Positions 7,037 to 13,946 of a DNA stretch of 16,713 bases are shown here, piece by piece. Under the pieces are notes generated by a model. That model searched no databases and was not told the DNA's origin. It was given only the letters and a program-made list of their open reading frames with translations. The stretch spans positions 1-16,713 of the forward strand of contig SBFT01000035.1 in the NCBI GenBank assembly GCA_006227805.1, in the 5' to 3' direction. The position numbers and the translations under genes were made by a program. Source of the DNA: Paracoccaceae bacterium. Its GTDB lineage: Bacteria; Pseudomonadota; Alphaproteobacteria; Rhodobacterales; Rhodobacteraceae. Numbering within the stretch: the first letter of the stretch is position 1; every line of letters starts with the position of its first letter.

Positions 7037-7191
7037 TTGAGTTTCTCCGTGAGGTAATTCGGGCCGCTGAAGGCGATGTCGATGGACAGCCAGCAGGGCC
7101 GTGGCAGAAGCGGGCGGATCAGGTCGGCGATATCCGCGCGCAAGGCGGCGGGGTCCGGGTCGGCGGAATATCTCATCTCGGGATGCGGCAT
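7033..7191 (-). CDS. Small 52-aa protein, unknown function, coupled to the PLP enzyme
   Basis: I do not recognise this gene. It lies in a 159-nt space that would otherwise be empty inside a compact operon. The ATG at 7191 comes 4 nt after the carbonic anhydrase stop, and the TGA at 7035-7033 overlaps the GTG of the next gene (GTGA). The product starts MPHPEMRYSADPDP and ends SGPNYLTEKLK. Residues 12-32 look like a short amphipathic helix (PAALRADIADLIRPLLP), followed by PCWLSIDIAFSG, which is compatible with a beta strand. It has no signal peptide or membrane helix. Third codon positions are GC-rich like the neighbours. The ribosome site is weak (AGG about 10 nt upstream), so translation probably depends on coupling. 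It is either a real small protein, perhaps a partner of the PLP enzyme, or a leader peptide for it. Confidence 0.7.
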   Translation of the reverse strand: MPHPEMRYSADPDPAALRADIADLIRPLLPRPCWLSIDIAFSGPNYLTEKLK

Positions 7192-7195
7192 TGGG

Positions 7196-7717
7196 TCAGA
7201 CCTGTTTCAGCCGGTCGCGGAAGCGGCGCATGTTGTCCTGGTAATGGAGGGCCGAAGCCGTCAGGCGCTGGATCGCGGCAGCGTCGAGGTCACGCACGAC
7301 CCGCCCGGGGCTGCCCATGACCAGGCTGCCGTCGGGGATGATCTTGTTCTCGGTGATCAGCGCCCCTGCCCCGATCAGGCAGTTGCGGCCGATCCTCGCC
7401 CCGTTCAGCACCGTGGCCCCCATGCCGATCAGGCTGTTGTCGCCGATGGTGCAGCCATGCAGCATGACCTTGTGGCCGATGGTGCAGTTCTCGCCGATGA
7501 TCAGGGGGAAGCCGTCGTCGACATGCATGACGCAGTTTTCCTGCACGTTCGAGCCGCGGCCGATGCGGATTTCCTCGTGATCGGCGCGGAGCGTGCAGCC
7601 GAACCAGACCGAGGCGCCCTCTTCCAGCACGACCTTGCCGATCAGGTTGGCGTCGGGCGCGACCCAGGTGTCGGCGTTGATCTGCGGCGCATGGCCGTCG
7701 AGCGCATAGAGGGTCAT
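7196..7717 (-). CDS. Gamma-class carbonic anhydrase family protein
   Basis: This 173-residue left-handed beta-helix protein is made of hexapeptide repeats (IGENCTIG, IGDNSLIG, IGRNCLIG), followed by a C-terminal helix. The three zinc ligands of gamma-carbonic anhydrases are present: His65 in CVMHVDDG, and His82 and His87 in GHKVMLHGC. Arg45/Asp47 (LRADHEEIRIG) and Gln59 match the active-site network. The family contains CamH-type anhydrases and YrdA/PaaY-like proteins, some with weak CO2 hydration activity, so the exact substrate is uncertain. The ATG at 7717 overlaps the gmk stop as ATGA. The frame is open 52 codons upstream, but that part lies within gmk and is not family-like. The small 52-codon gene follows after 4 nt. 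Confidence 0.92.
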   Translation of the reverse strand: MTLYALDGHAPQINADTWVAPDANLIGKVVLEEGASVWFGCTLRADHEEIRIGRGSNVQENCVMHVDDGFPLIIGENCTIGHKVMLHGCTIGDNSLIGMGATVLNGARIGRNCLIGAGALITENKIIPDGSLVMGSPGRVVRDLDAAAIQRLTASALHYQDNMRRFRDRLKQV

Positions 7718-8355
7718 TTCAGGTCCTCGAATTCGCGTTGCAGGGATTTGACGTGGGTGTTGAGGCCCGGTTGTTGCAGGCGGCGCAGGCGCGCGGCCTC
7801 GACGATGACGCGCAGGCGGCGCGCAGTCTCGTCCAGATCGTCGTTGACGAGGACGTAATCGTATTCCGCCCAATGGCTGATTTCGTCCCAGCTCTTGCTC
7901 ATCCGGCGGGCGATGACCTCGTCGCTGTCCTGGCCGCGGCTGACCAGGCGCCGACGCAGTTCGGTGATCGAGGGCGGCAGGATGAAGATCGACAGCGTGT
8001 GCTGGCCGAGGCCCGAGTTCTGGATCTGCTGCGCGCCCTGCCAGTCGATGTCGAAGAGGACGTCGCGCCCCTCGCCGATCGCGGCCTCGACCGGCGCGCG
8101 GGGCGAGCCGTAGTAATTCCCGAAGACATTGGCGTGTTCCAGCATCTCGCCCCGGTCCACGTCGTCGCGGAACGCCGCCTCGGACATGAAGTGGTAGTCG
8201 ATGCCGTCGGTCTCGCCCGGGCGGGGCTTGCGCGTGGTGGCCGAGACCGAGAAGGACAGCGTCGGGTCCCAGTCGCGCAGGCGGCGCGTCAGGGTGGACT
8301 TGCCCGCGCCCGAGGGCGAGGACAGGATGATCAGAAGTCCGCGTCGGTCGGCCAT
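7714..8355 (-). CDS. gmk: Guanylate kinase
   Basis: Gmk phosphorylates GMP to GDP with ATP in purine nucleotide supply. The 213-residue product has the P-loop SSPSGAGKST (12-21) and the GMP-binding region SFSVSATTRKPRPGETDGIDYHF split over 34-56 (Arg42, Arg45, Tyr54). It also has EHANVFGNYYGSP (73-85) and DIDWQGAQQI (102-111), all diagnostic. The length is normal. ATG 8355 is 10 nt after the yicC stop, with GAAGGG about 6 nt before the start. The yicC-gmk pair is a widespread arrangement. Its last four bases overlap the start of the carbonic anhydrase gene. Confidence 0.97.
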   Translation of the reverse strand: MADRRGLLIILSSPSGAGKSTLTRRLRDWDPTLSFSVSATTRKPRPGETDGIDYHFMSEAAFRDDVDRGEMLEHANVFGNYYGSPRAPVEAAIGEGRDVLFDIDWQGAQQIQNSGLGQHTLSIFILPPSITELRRRLVSRGQDSDEVIARRMSKSWDEISHWAEYDYVLVNDDLDETARRLRVIVEAARLRRLQQPGLNTHVKSLQREFEDLK

Positions 8356-8365
8356 GTCTCGCCCT

Positions 8366-9256
8366 TCACTCGATGTTCTGGACCTGCTCGCGCATCTGGT
8401 CGATCACCGCCTTCAGCGCCAGCCCCACCGCGGTCAGGTCGGTCGATCCCGCCTTGGAGCACAGCGTGTTGGCCTCGCGGTTGAATTCCTGGGTGAGGAA
8501 ATCCAGCTTGCGGCCCACGGGCGCCTTGTCCGTCAGCAGCGCGCGGGCGGCCTCGACATGGGCGCGCAGGCGGTCGATCTCCTCGGTCACGTCGGATTTC
8601 ACCGCGATCAGCGCCAGTTCCTGCGCGACGCGCTGGGGATCGGCGCCCTCGGCCACGTCCATCACGCGGGCAAGGGCCGCCTTCAGGCTGTCGGCCACGC
8701 TGTCGCGGCGCGCCTCGGCCAGGGTCGCGGCCTGGTCGGTCAGGGCCGCGATCTCGGTCAGTTGCGCCTGAAGGACCGCCTGCAACGCGCGGCCCTCGGC
8801 CGTGCGCATCGCCTGGAAATCGGCGACCAGCGCGCGCGCCTCGGCCAGGAGGAGCCCGGCCAGGCCCTCGGTCTCGTCGGCGGGACGCGCCTCTTCCAGC
8901 ACGCCGCGCAGCGACAGGATGTCGGCGGCGGTCGCGGGTGCCAGTGCCACGCCGCGGTCATGGGCCTGCTGTTCGATCTCGGCCATCGCGTCCAGCATGG
9001 CGGCCAGCGTGGCGCGGTTCAGCCCGGCTCCGGTTGTGGCCTCGTCCCGGGTCAGCCGCAGCGAGAGCGTCACGCTGCCGCGCTGCACGACCTCGGCGAT
9101 CAGCTGGCGCAGGCCGGGTTCCAGCCCCTCGATCCAGTCGGGCACGCGCAGCCGCAGATCGAGGCCGCGCGCATTGACCGCGCGCAACTCCCACGCCCAG
9201 GAAAAGGGCGCGCGGGCCCCCGTGGCCGAGGCGAAACCGGTCATGGATCGGATCAT
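8366..9256 (-). CDS. yicC: YicC family endoribonuclease
   Basis: The 296-residue protein opens with MIRSMTGFA, the invariant start of the YicC family, and ends with the DUF1732 block GRKLDFLTQEFNREANTL plus STDLTAVGLALKAVIDQMREQVQNIE in two parts. YicC proteins are endoribonucleases; in E. coli YicC is linked to decay of the small RNA RyhB. A long alpha-helical middle section (about 95-235, rich in Ala, Glu and Arg) fits the known helical fold. The start is ATG 9256, with AAGGA 7 nt upstream. The frame is open 34 codons upstream, but without a conserved sequence. This is the first gene of the eight-gene run, so its promoter should lie in 9257-9569. Confidence 0.95.
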   Translation of the reverse strand: MIRSMTGFASATGARAPFSWAWELRAVNARGLDLRLRVPDWIEGLEPGLRQLIAEVVQRGSVTLSLRLTRDEATTGAGLNRATLAAMLDAMAEIEQQAHDRGVALAPATAADILSLRGVLEEARPADETEGLAGLLLAEARALVADFQAMRTAEGRALQAVLQAQLTEIAALTDQAATLAEARRDSVADSLKAALARVMDVAEGADPQRVAQELALIAVKSDVTEEIDRLRAHVEAARALLTDKAPVGRKLDFLTQEFNREANTLCSKAGSTDLTAVGLALKAVIDQMREQVQNIE

Positions 9257-9447
9257 GGGCGGTCCTTCTCGTGACTTGCGCGGCCCTTGTCGCCACGCCC
9301 CTCGCTGTCGTGTCGCGCGCGTCGAACGCGCCGCGCCTTTGCGCGCACCTAATGCCAAGCGCCCCCTCAGGGCAAGCCCCGCAGGCGACGCGCGGGCGGG
9401 TCGGCGCGGTTAACCACAGGTGCAGAAAATCATGCACGCTTTGCCGA

Positions 9448-9462
9448 TAATCTGACAGATTA
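9448..9462. promoter_or_regulatory. Perfect palindrome TAATCTG-A-CAGATTA
   Basis: Two 7-bp arms flank a single central base, in the AT-rich part of the divergent region between yicC and the PAS gene. The size and symmetry suit a dimeric regulator. The cognate regulator is unknown. Its last three bases are shared with the CtrA-like motif that starts at 9460. Confidence 0.5.
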
Positions 9463-9474
9463 ACACTTGGGTAA
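9460..9474 (+). promoter_or_regulatory. CtrA-like site TTAA-N7-GTAA
   Basis: The alphaproteobacterial response regulator CtrA binds TTAA-N7-TTAA. Here TTAA, 7 nt and GTAA give one mismatch. A second TTAACC half-site lies at 9410-9415. It is about 95 bp before the PAS gene start, a plausible position for activation. One-mismatch motifs are common, so this is only a candidate. Confidence 0.35.
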
Positions 9475-9569
9475 CGATTTTCGCTGTTCCCTGAACGCGC
9501 TGACATGATCCGGCAAGGCCCGGCATCGGCAGCGGGTCCGGGGCCTGTTCAAGGAGCTGTCGCCGCGCC

Positions 9570-10262
9570 ATGTCGACCGAGCCGCATCAAGAGACCGGAG
9601 CCGTGATCACCATGGACCGCCACCGCCTGTCCCCCAGCGCGACGCCGCTGCGCCAGACCGAGGCCTATTGGACCGCGCTCTGCGTCAAGGGCGAGGTGCC
9701 GCGGCGGTCCCAGATCGACCCGCGCGCGCTGGAGAACGTGCTGGGCCATGTCTTCATCCTGGAAACCATCGCGCCGGGCCAGGCGAAGGTGCGCATCGCG
9801 GGGTCGCTGCTGACCCGGGTCGCGGGCTGCGACACGCGCGGCCTGCCCATGTCGGCGCTGTTCGACGGCGCGGGCAGGGCCGATCTGGCCGAAGCCCTGC
9901 GCGACGTCTGCGAGACGCCCGCCGTGGTCGAGCTGGACCTGCGCCTGCCGGGAGGCATCCTGACGCCGACCCTGACCGGAAAGGCCGTGCTGATGCCGCT
10001 GCGCTGCGACGAGGGGCTGGTCAGGCGGGTTCTGGGCGCGATGACCTTCGACCGCGTCGATGCCCTGCGCGAGGGCAAGATCGCCGTCGTCGCGCGCAGG
10101 ACGCGCCCTGTCTTCGGCGCGCCCGCGGTGCCGGACTGGACGCCGCCCCCCGAACCCGCCGCCCCCGCGCCGACCGGGATGCACGAGCCACCCGCCGCCT
10201 TCGAGGCCAAGCAGGTGCGAAAACGCCCGGCGCTGCGGCTGGTCGTGTCGAACCCGTCCTGA
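9570..10262 (+). CDS. PAS domain-containing protein (PAS_5 type)
   Basis: This 230-residue protein consists of one PAS-like sensor domain and no output domain. The block YWTALCVKGEVPRRSQIDP with ALENVLGHVFILE (33-65), then RIAGSLLTRVAGCDTRGLPMS (75-95), is characteristic of the PAS_5 family that is expanded in Rhodobacterales. Residues 188-208 form a Pro/Ala-rich linker, and the end (KQVRKRPALRLVVSNPS, 214-230) is a basic tail with a short hydrophobic motif. Ligand and partner are unknown. Single-domain PAS proteins usually act by protein contact. Two starts are possible: ATG 9570 (AAGGAG 13 nt upstream) or ATG 9612 (GGAG 11 nt upstream, 14 residues shorter). It is transcribed alone, divergent from yicC and convergent with the DAHP synthase gene. 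The stop codon lies in a shared hairpin. Confidence 0.87.
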   Translation: MSTEPHQETGAVITMDRHRLSPSATPLRQTEAYWTALCVKGEVPRRSQIDPRALENVLGHVFILETIAPGQAKVRIAGSLLTRVAGCDTRGLPMSALFDGAGRADLAEALRDVCETPAVVELDLRLPGGILTPTLTGKAVLMPLRCDEGLVRRVLGAMTFDRVDALREGKIAVVARRTRPVFGAPAVPDWTPPPEPAAPAPTGMHEPPAAFEAKQVRKRPALRLVVSNPS

Positions 10263-10279
10263 GGCGCCGCGCGCCTCAG
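10259..10279. terminator. Hairpin shared by PAS gene and DAHP synthase gene, both stop codons in the stem
   Basis: CTGAGGCGC (10259-10267) pairs with GCGCCTCAG (10271-10279) around a 3-nt loop. The PAS stop TGA (10260-10262) and the opposite-strand stop (10276-10278) are mirror partners in the stem. No T-run follows on either side, so it may act as a bidirectional hairpin block or as mRNA 3'-end protection rather than a full intrinsic terminator. Confidence 0.6.
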
Positions 10280-11646
10280 ACCGCGGCGCGGTTGGGCGCG
10301 TCGTGGCGGCGCTTGGTCAGTTCCTCGGCCACCAGGAAGGCCAGTTCCAGCGATTGCGAGGCGTTCAGCCGCGGGTCGCAGGCGGTGTGATAGCGGTCGG
10401 ACAGGTCCTCGTCCGTCACCGCATGGATGCCGCCGGTGCATTCGGTCACGTCCTGGCCGGTCATCTCGAAATGCACGCCGCCGGGGATCGTGCCTTCCGC
10501 CGCATGGACCGCGAAGAATTCGCGCACCTCGCGCAGGACGGATTCGAAGGGGCGCGTCTTGTAGCCGGTCGAGGACTTGATCGTGTTGCCGTGCATCGCG
10601 TCGCAGGTCCAGACCACGTTCGCCCCCTCCTCGCGCACGGTGCGGATCAGGCGCGGCAGGTTGTCGCCCACCTTGCCGGCGCCGAAGCGCGCGATCAGGG
10701 TCAGGCGGCCTTCCTCGTTCTTCGGGTTCAGCGTCGCCATCAGGCGCTTGAGGTCGTCCGAGGTCATGCTGGGCCCGCATTTCAGGCCGATCGGGTTCAG
10801 CACGCCGCGCGCGTATTCCACATGCGCGCCGTCGGGCTGGCGCGTGCGGTCGCCGATCCAGATCATGTGACCCGACCCCGCCAGCCAGTTGCCCGAGGTC
10901 GAATCGAGCCGCGTCAGCGCCTCTTCGTATTCCAGGAGCAGCGCCTCGTGGCTGGTGTAGAATTCCACGGTCGAGAATTCATGCGTCGTCGTCGCGGTGA
11001 TGCCCGCCGCCCGCATGAAGTCGATCGTGTCCTGGATGCGGTTGGCGATCTCGCGGTAGCGTTCGGCCTCGTCGCTGTCGGTATAGGACAATGTCCAGGA
11101 ATGCACCCGGCTCATGTCGGCGAAACCGCCGGTCGAGAAGGCGCGCAGCAGGTTCAGCGTGGCCGCGGCCTGGGTATAGGCCTGGAGCATCCGCCGCGGA
11201 TCGGGGCGGCGCGCCTCGGGTGTCGGGGCCAGGTCGTTGATGATGTCGCCACGATAGCTGGGCAGTTCCACGCCGCCCACCACCTCGGTCGGCGCGCTGC
11301 GCGGCTTGGCGAACTGGCCCGCCATGCGGCCGACCTTGATCACCGGCACCTTGGCCCCGAAGGTCAGGACCATCGCCATCTGAAGCATGACCTTGAACGT
11401 GTCGCGGATGCCGTCGGCGCTGAACTGCTCGAAGCTTTCGGCGCAATCTCCGCCCTGGAGAAGGAAGGCCTCGCCCCGGCCGGCGGCGGCCAGGTGTTTC
11501 TTCAGCCTGCGCGCCTCGCCCGCGAAGACCAGCGGGGGATAGCGGCGCAATTGGGCTTCCGTCTCGGACAGGGCGGCCGCATCGGTGTACTCGGGCATCT
11601 GCACCCGGGGCTTGGCGCGCCAGTCGGATTTGGTCCAGTCGCTCAT
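10276..11646 (-). CDS. aroG: Class II 3-deoxy-7-phosphoheptulonate (DAHP) synthase
   Basis: This enzyme condenses phosphoenolpyruvate and erythrose 4-phosphate, the first step of the shikimate pathway to aromatic amino acids. The 456-residue length and the motifs FLLQGGDCAESF (61-72), GRMAGQFAKPRS (106-117), KCGPS (289-293), WTCDAMHGNT (346-355) and GGVHFEMTGQDVTEC (389-403) define the plant/bacterial class II (AroAII) family. Metal ligands by comparison with the M. tuberculosis enzyme are Cys68, His352, Glu394 and Asp424, with matching spacings between the last three. The N-terminus lacks a long regulatory extension. The start is ATG 11646, with GGAG 8 nt upstream. The frame is open 111 codons further, but across the divergent promoter. 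It is a single gene, convergent with the PAS gene and divergent from the GlxA-type regulator. The symbol is used differently between species. Confidence 0.96.
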   Translation of the reverse strand: MSDWTKSDWRAKPRVQMPEYTDAAALSETEAQLRRYPPLVFAGEARRLKKHLAAAGRGEAFLLQGGDCAESFEQFSADGIRDTFKVMLQMAMVLTFGAKVPVIKVGRMAGQFAKPRSAPTEVVGGVELPSYRGDIINDLAPTPEARRPDPRRMLQAYTQAAATLNLLRAFSTGGFADMSRVHSWTLSYTDSDEAERYREIANRIQDTIDFMRAAGITATTTHEFSTVEFYTSHEALLLEYEEALTRLDSTSGNWLAGSGHMIWIGDRTRQPDGAHVEYARGVLNPIGLKCGPSMTSDDLKRLMATLNPKNEEGRLTLIARFGAGKVGDNLPRLIRTVREEGANVVWTCDAMHGNTIKSSTGYKTRPFESVLREVREFFAVHAAEGTIPGGVHFEMTGQDVTECTGGIHAVTDEDLSDRYHTACDPRLNASQSLELAFLVAEELTKRRHDAPNRAAV

Positions 11647-11683
11647 CTCGGTCGCTCCGCGAATGCAGGTCACAGGGTGCCAG

Positions 11684-11712
11684 CTTATACGAAAGCGACA
11701 TGGCCCTGACCA
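11684..11712 (-). promoter_or_regulatory. Candidate sigma-70-like promoter of the DAHP synthase gene
   Basis: On the minus strand TGGTCA (11712-11707), a 17-nt spacer and TATAAG (11689-11684) lie 38 bp before the start codon. Box quality and spacing are reasonable. The first 7 spacer bases are one arm of the inverted repeat at 11700-11733. Confidence 0.5.
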
Positions 11713-11733
11713 TACCCTGCTTTCATGGGCCAT
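11700..11733. promoter_or_regulatory. Inverted repeat ATGGCCC-N20-GGGCCAT in the aroG/glxA-type intergenic region
   Basis: Two perfect 7-bp arms are spaced so that their centres are 27 bp apart, between the divergent DAHP synthase and GlxA-family regulator genes. It straddles the -35 box of the putative DAHP synthase promoter. A candidate -35 TTGACG for the regulator gene lies at 11744-11749, followed 18 nt on by a poor CATGGT. It could be an operator, perhaps for the neighbouring regulator, but a 7-bp repeat may also be chance. Confidence 0.35.
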
Positions 11734-11830
11734 TTGCGACCACTTGACGCCGTGTTTTCGACATGAGCATGGTGAACACAGCCGTGACGCCAGGCCTCGC
11801 ACCCTGCGCGAACCGCCAGAAAGCAGACCG

Positions 11831-12835
11831 ATGCAAGTGCAGCGCAAGATCGCCCAATCCACCAAGCCAGCCACGAAGGCGCGCCGGTTCGTCTTCGTGC
11901 TCCTGGAGAATTTCACGCTGCTCAGCTTCGCCTCGGCGCTGGACGCGCTGCGGATCGCGAACCGGATGGGCGAGGGCACGCTCTACGAATGGATGCTGGT
12001 CGGCGAAGGGGGAGATACGGTCACCTGTTCGGCCGGGACCGCCTTCAAGGTCGACAGCGACCTGCCCGAACTGACGCGCGAGGACACGGTCCTGGTCTGC
12101 GGCGGCATCGACGTGCAGAAGGCGACGACGAAGAAGCTGCTGAACTGGCTGCGGCGCGAGGCGCGGCGCGGGATGGCGGTGGGGGGCCTGTGCACCGCGG
12201 CCTATTCGCTGGCGCGGGCGGGCCTTCTGGACGGCAAGCGCGCGACCATCCACTGGGAGAACCAGGACAGCTTTTCAGAGGAATTCGAGGACGTGCGCCT
12301 GACCAAGTCGGTCTTCGTGATTGACGGTAACCGGCTGACCACGGCGGGGGGCACGTCCTCGATCGACCTGATGCTGAAGATCATCGCCGACGACCATGGC
12401 GAGGACCTCGCGAACGCGGTGGCGGACCAGCTGATCTATTCCTCGATCCGGACCGACCAGGACACCCAGCGCCTGTCGGTGCCCACCCGCATCGGCGTGC
12501 GCCATCCCAAGCTGTCCCAGGTCATCCAGATGATGGAGGCCAATGTCGAGGAGCCGATCAGCCCCGCGACGCTGGCCCGGCAGGTCGGCATGTCGACGCG
12601 GCAGCTCGAGCGCCTCTTCCGCCGCTACCTGAATCGAAGCCCCAAGCGCTATTACATGGAACTGCGCCTGCAGAAGGCGCGCAACCTGTTGATGCAGACG
12701 GACATGAGCGTGATCAACGTGGCCCTGGCCTGCGGTTTCGCCAGCCCCTCGCATTTCTCGAAATGCTACCGCGCGCATTACGACACCACGCCCTACCGCG
12801 AACGCGGCAGCCACGCGGCGCGCCTGTCGATCTGA
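11831..12835 (+). CDS. GlxA-family transcriptional regulator (DJ-1/PfpI domain + AraC HTH)
   Basis: The 334-residue protein has an N-terminal DJ-1/PfpI-like domain (about 18-205), with FVFVLLENFTLLSFASALDA at 20-39 and the nucleophile-elbow Cys121 in MAVGGLCTAAYSLA. An AraC-type DNA-binding domain follows (about 226-325), with two HTH units: ISPATLARQVGMSTRQLERLF (split at 243-263) and SVINVALACGFASPSHFSKCY (293-313). Relatives include GbdR, CdhR, SouR and ArgR, which respond to betaine, carnitine, sarcosine or arginine, but no specific effector can be assigned. The start is ATG 11831, where the family-like sequence begins. The ribosome site is weak (AGAAAG). The frame stays open upstream without conserved sequence. 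It is divergent from the DAHP synthase gene and convergent with the PQQ enzyme gene. Confidence 0.92.
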   Translation: MQVQRKIAQSTKPATKARRFVFVLLENFTLLSFASALDALRIANRMGEGTLYEWMLVGEGGDTVTCSAGTAFKVDSDLPELTREDTVLVCGGIDVQKATTKKLLNWLRREARRGMAVGGLCTAAYSLARAGLLDGKRATIHWENQDSFSEEFEDVRLTKSVFVIDGNRLTTAGGTSSIDLMLKIIADDHGEDLANAVADQLIYSSIRTDQDTQRLSVPTRIGVRHPKLSQVIQMMEANVEEPISPATLARQVGMSTRQLERLFRRYLNRSPKRYYMELRLQKARNLLMQTDMSVINVALACGFASPSHFSKCYRAHYDTTPYRERGSHAARLSI

Positions 12836-12846
12836 GGCGCGCTCAG
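12832..12846. terminator. Short hairpin between convergent genes, stop codons in the stem
   Basis: CTGAG (12832-12836) pairs with CTCAG (12842-12846) around GCGCG. It contains the TGA of the GlxA-type gene (12833-12835) and the opposite-strand stop (12843-12845). Five base pairs and no T-run make it weak as a terminator. It repeats the layout seen at 10259-10279. Confidence 0.35.
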
Positions 12847-13946
12847 CCCGGCGTCATCCGGTAGACCGCGCCGTCGCCCACCGACAGGAACCAGATCGCG
12901 CCATCCTCGGCCTCGACGATGTCGCGGATGCGGCCCGTCTCGTCGCCCTCGATCCGTTCGACTTCCGCCAGGGGCGCGCCGTCCAGCCGCGCGATATAGC
13001 CGAATTTCAGCGAGCCCACGAAGATGTCGCCCCGCCATTCGGGCCAGAGCCTGCCGGAATAGACCATCAGACCCGAAGGCGCCATCGAGGGATCCCAGTA
13101 GAACTCGGGCTGTTCCATCCCCGCCTTCGCGGTGCCTTCGCCGATGCGCGCGCCCGAGTAATCGACGCCATAGGTGATGACGGGCCAGCCGAAATTGGCG
13201 CCCCGCCTGACGCGGTTGATCTCGTCCCCGCCGCGCGCGCCATGCTCGGCGGTGATCAGGTTGCCGGAGAGGTCGAGCCCCGCGCCCTGCACGTTTCGAT
13301 GCCCGTAGGACCATATCTCGGGCCGGATCCCGGCCTGGCCGACAAAGGGATTGTCGGGGGGCACGCTGCCGTCGCGGGCGACGCGGATCACCGCGCCGTT
13401 GTGGTTGGCGCGGTCCTGCGCGCTGTCGGGCTGGCCGCGGTCGCCCGTGGTCAGGAAGAGGGTGCCGTCGGGCGCCTCGACCACGCGCGATCCGAAATGG
13501 CGTCCGCCCGAAAACCCGGGCGCCGCCTCGAAGATCACGCGCAGGTTCTCGAGCGCCCCGCCGTCCGGTGACAGGCGCGCCACGGCCAGCGCCGTGTTCT
13601 GGCCGCGGGCCTGCGGGATCGCGAAACTGAGGAAGATCTCGCGCGTGGTGGCGAAATCGCGCGCCACGGTGACGTCGAGCAGACCGCCCTGCCCCGTCGC
13701 CGCGACCTGCGGCACGCCCGCCACCGCCCGCGCGGCGCCGTCGCGCACATGCAGCAGCCGCCCTTCGCGCTCGGTGACCAGAAAGCCGCCATCGGGCAGA
13801 AGGCCGATCGCCCAGGGTTCGTCGAGCCCGGTCAGCATCGCCTGCACGCGCGCCTGGCCCTGCGATGTCGGCAAGGCGGACGCGCAGACCGGCGCCAGCG
13901 CCAGCGCCAGCGCACCCAACCAGACCGGACTTGCCCTTGTCATCAT
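12843..13946 (-). CDS. PQQ-dependent aldose sugar dehydrogenase (YliI/Asd-like), secreted
   Basis: This 367-residue periplasmic beta-propeller enzyme belongs to the soluble glucose/aldose dehydrogenase family and oxidises sugars with pyrroloquinoline quinone. Residues 1-24 are a signal peptide (MMTRAS, then a hydrophobic WLGALALALAPV core and a CASA cleavage site). Family motifs are GLDEPWAIGLLPDG (40-53), GGRHFGSR (147-154, with the probable catalytic His150), TTGDRGQ (166-172), GHRNVQG (215-221) and EHGARGGDEINRVRRGANFG (234-253). The start is ATG 13946, with GGGGAAG 5 nt upstream. The open frame continues about 490 codons upstream, antisense to livK, and that is not coding. No PQQ synthesis genes are in the window, so cofactor supply cannot be judged. 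It is monocistronic. Confidence 0.93.
   Translation of the reverse strand: MMTRASPVWLGALALALAPVCASALPTSQGQARVQAMLTGLDEPWAIGLLPDGGFLVTEREGRLLHVRDGAARAVAGVPQVAATGQGGLLDVTVARDFATTREIFLSFAIPQARGQNTALAVARLSPDGGALENLRVIFEAAPGFSGGRHFGSRVVEAPDGTLFLTTGDRGQPDSAQDRANHNGAVIRVARDGSVPPDNPFVGQAGIRPEIWSYGHRNVQGAGLDLSGNLITAEHGARGGDEINRVRRGANFGWPVITYGVDYSGARIGEGTAKAGMEQPEFYWDPSMAPSGLMVYSGRLWPEWRGDIFVGSLKFGYIARLDGAPLAEVERIEGDETGRIRDIVEAEDGAIWFLSVGDGAVYRMTPG

Larger units (their letters stand above)
9257..9569. promoter_or_regulatory. Divergent control region between yicC operon and PAS gene
   Basis: This is a 313-bp stretch without a gene. The half next to yicC (9257-9405) is GC-rich with no clear signal. An AT-richer island at about 9408-9485 holds GGTTAACC (9408-9415), a 15-bp palindrome (9448-9462) and a TTAA-N7-GTAA motif (9460-9474). 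The promoters of both units probably lie in this island, but I could not fix a convincing -35/-10 pair. AAGGAG at 9551-9556 is the likely ribosome site of the PAS gene, though 13 nt from its ATG. No small ORF with good codon use was found. Confidence 0.5.

Noticed and set aside
5984..7057. A 357-codon plus-strand frame antisense to the PLP enzyme gene
   Set aside because: Composition typical of a GC-rich antisense shadow (Arg/His/Gly/Gln rich); no motif found.
10060..11709. A 549-codon plus-strand frame overlapping the PAS gene end and antisense to the DAHP synthase gene
   Set aside because: It covers two well-supported genes in other frames and shows no family features.
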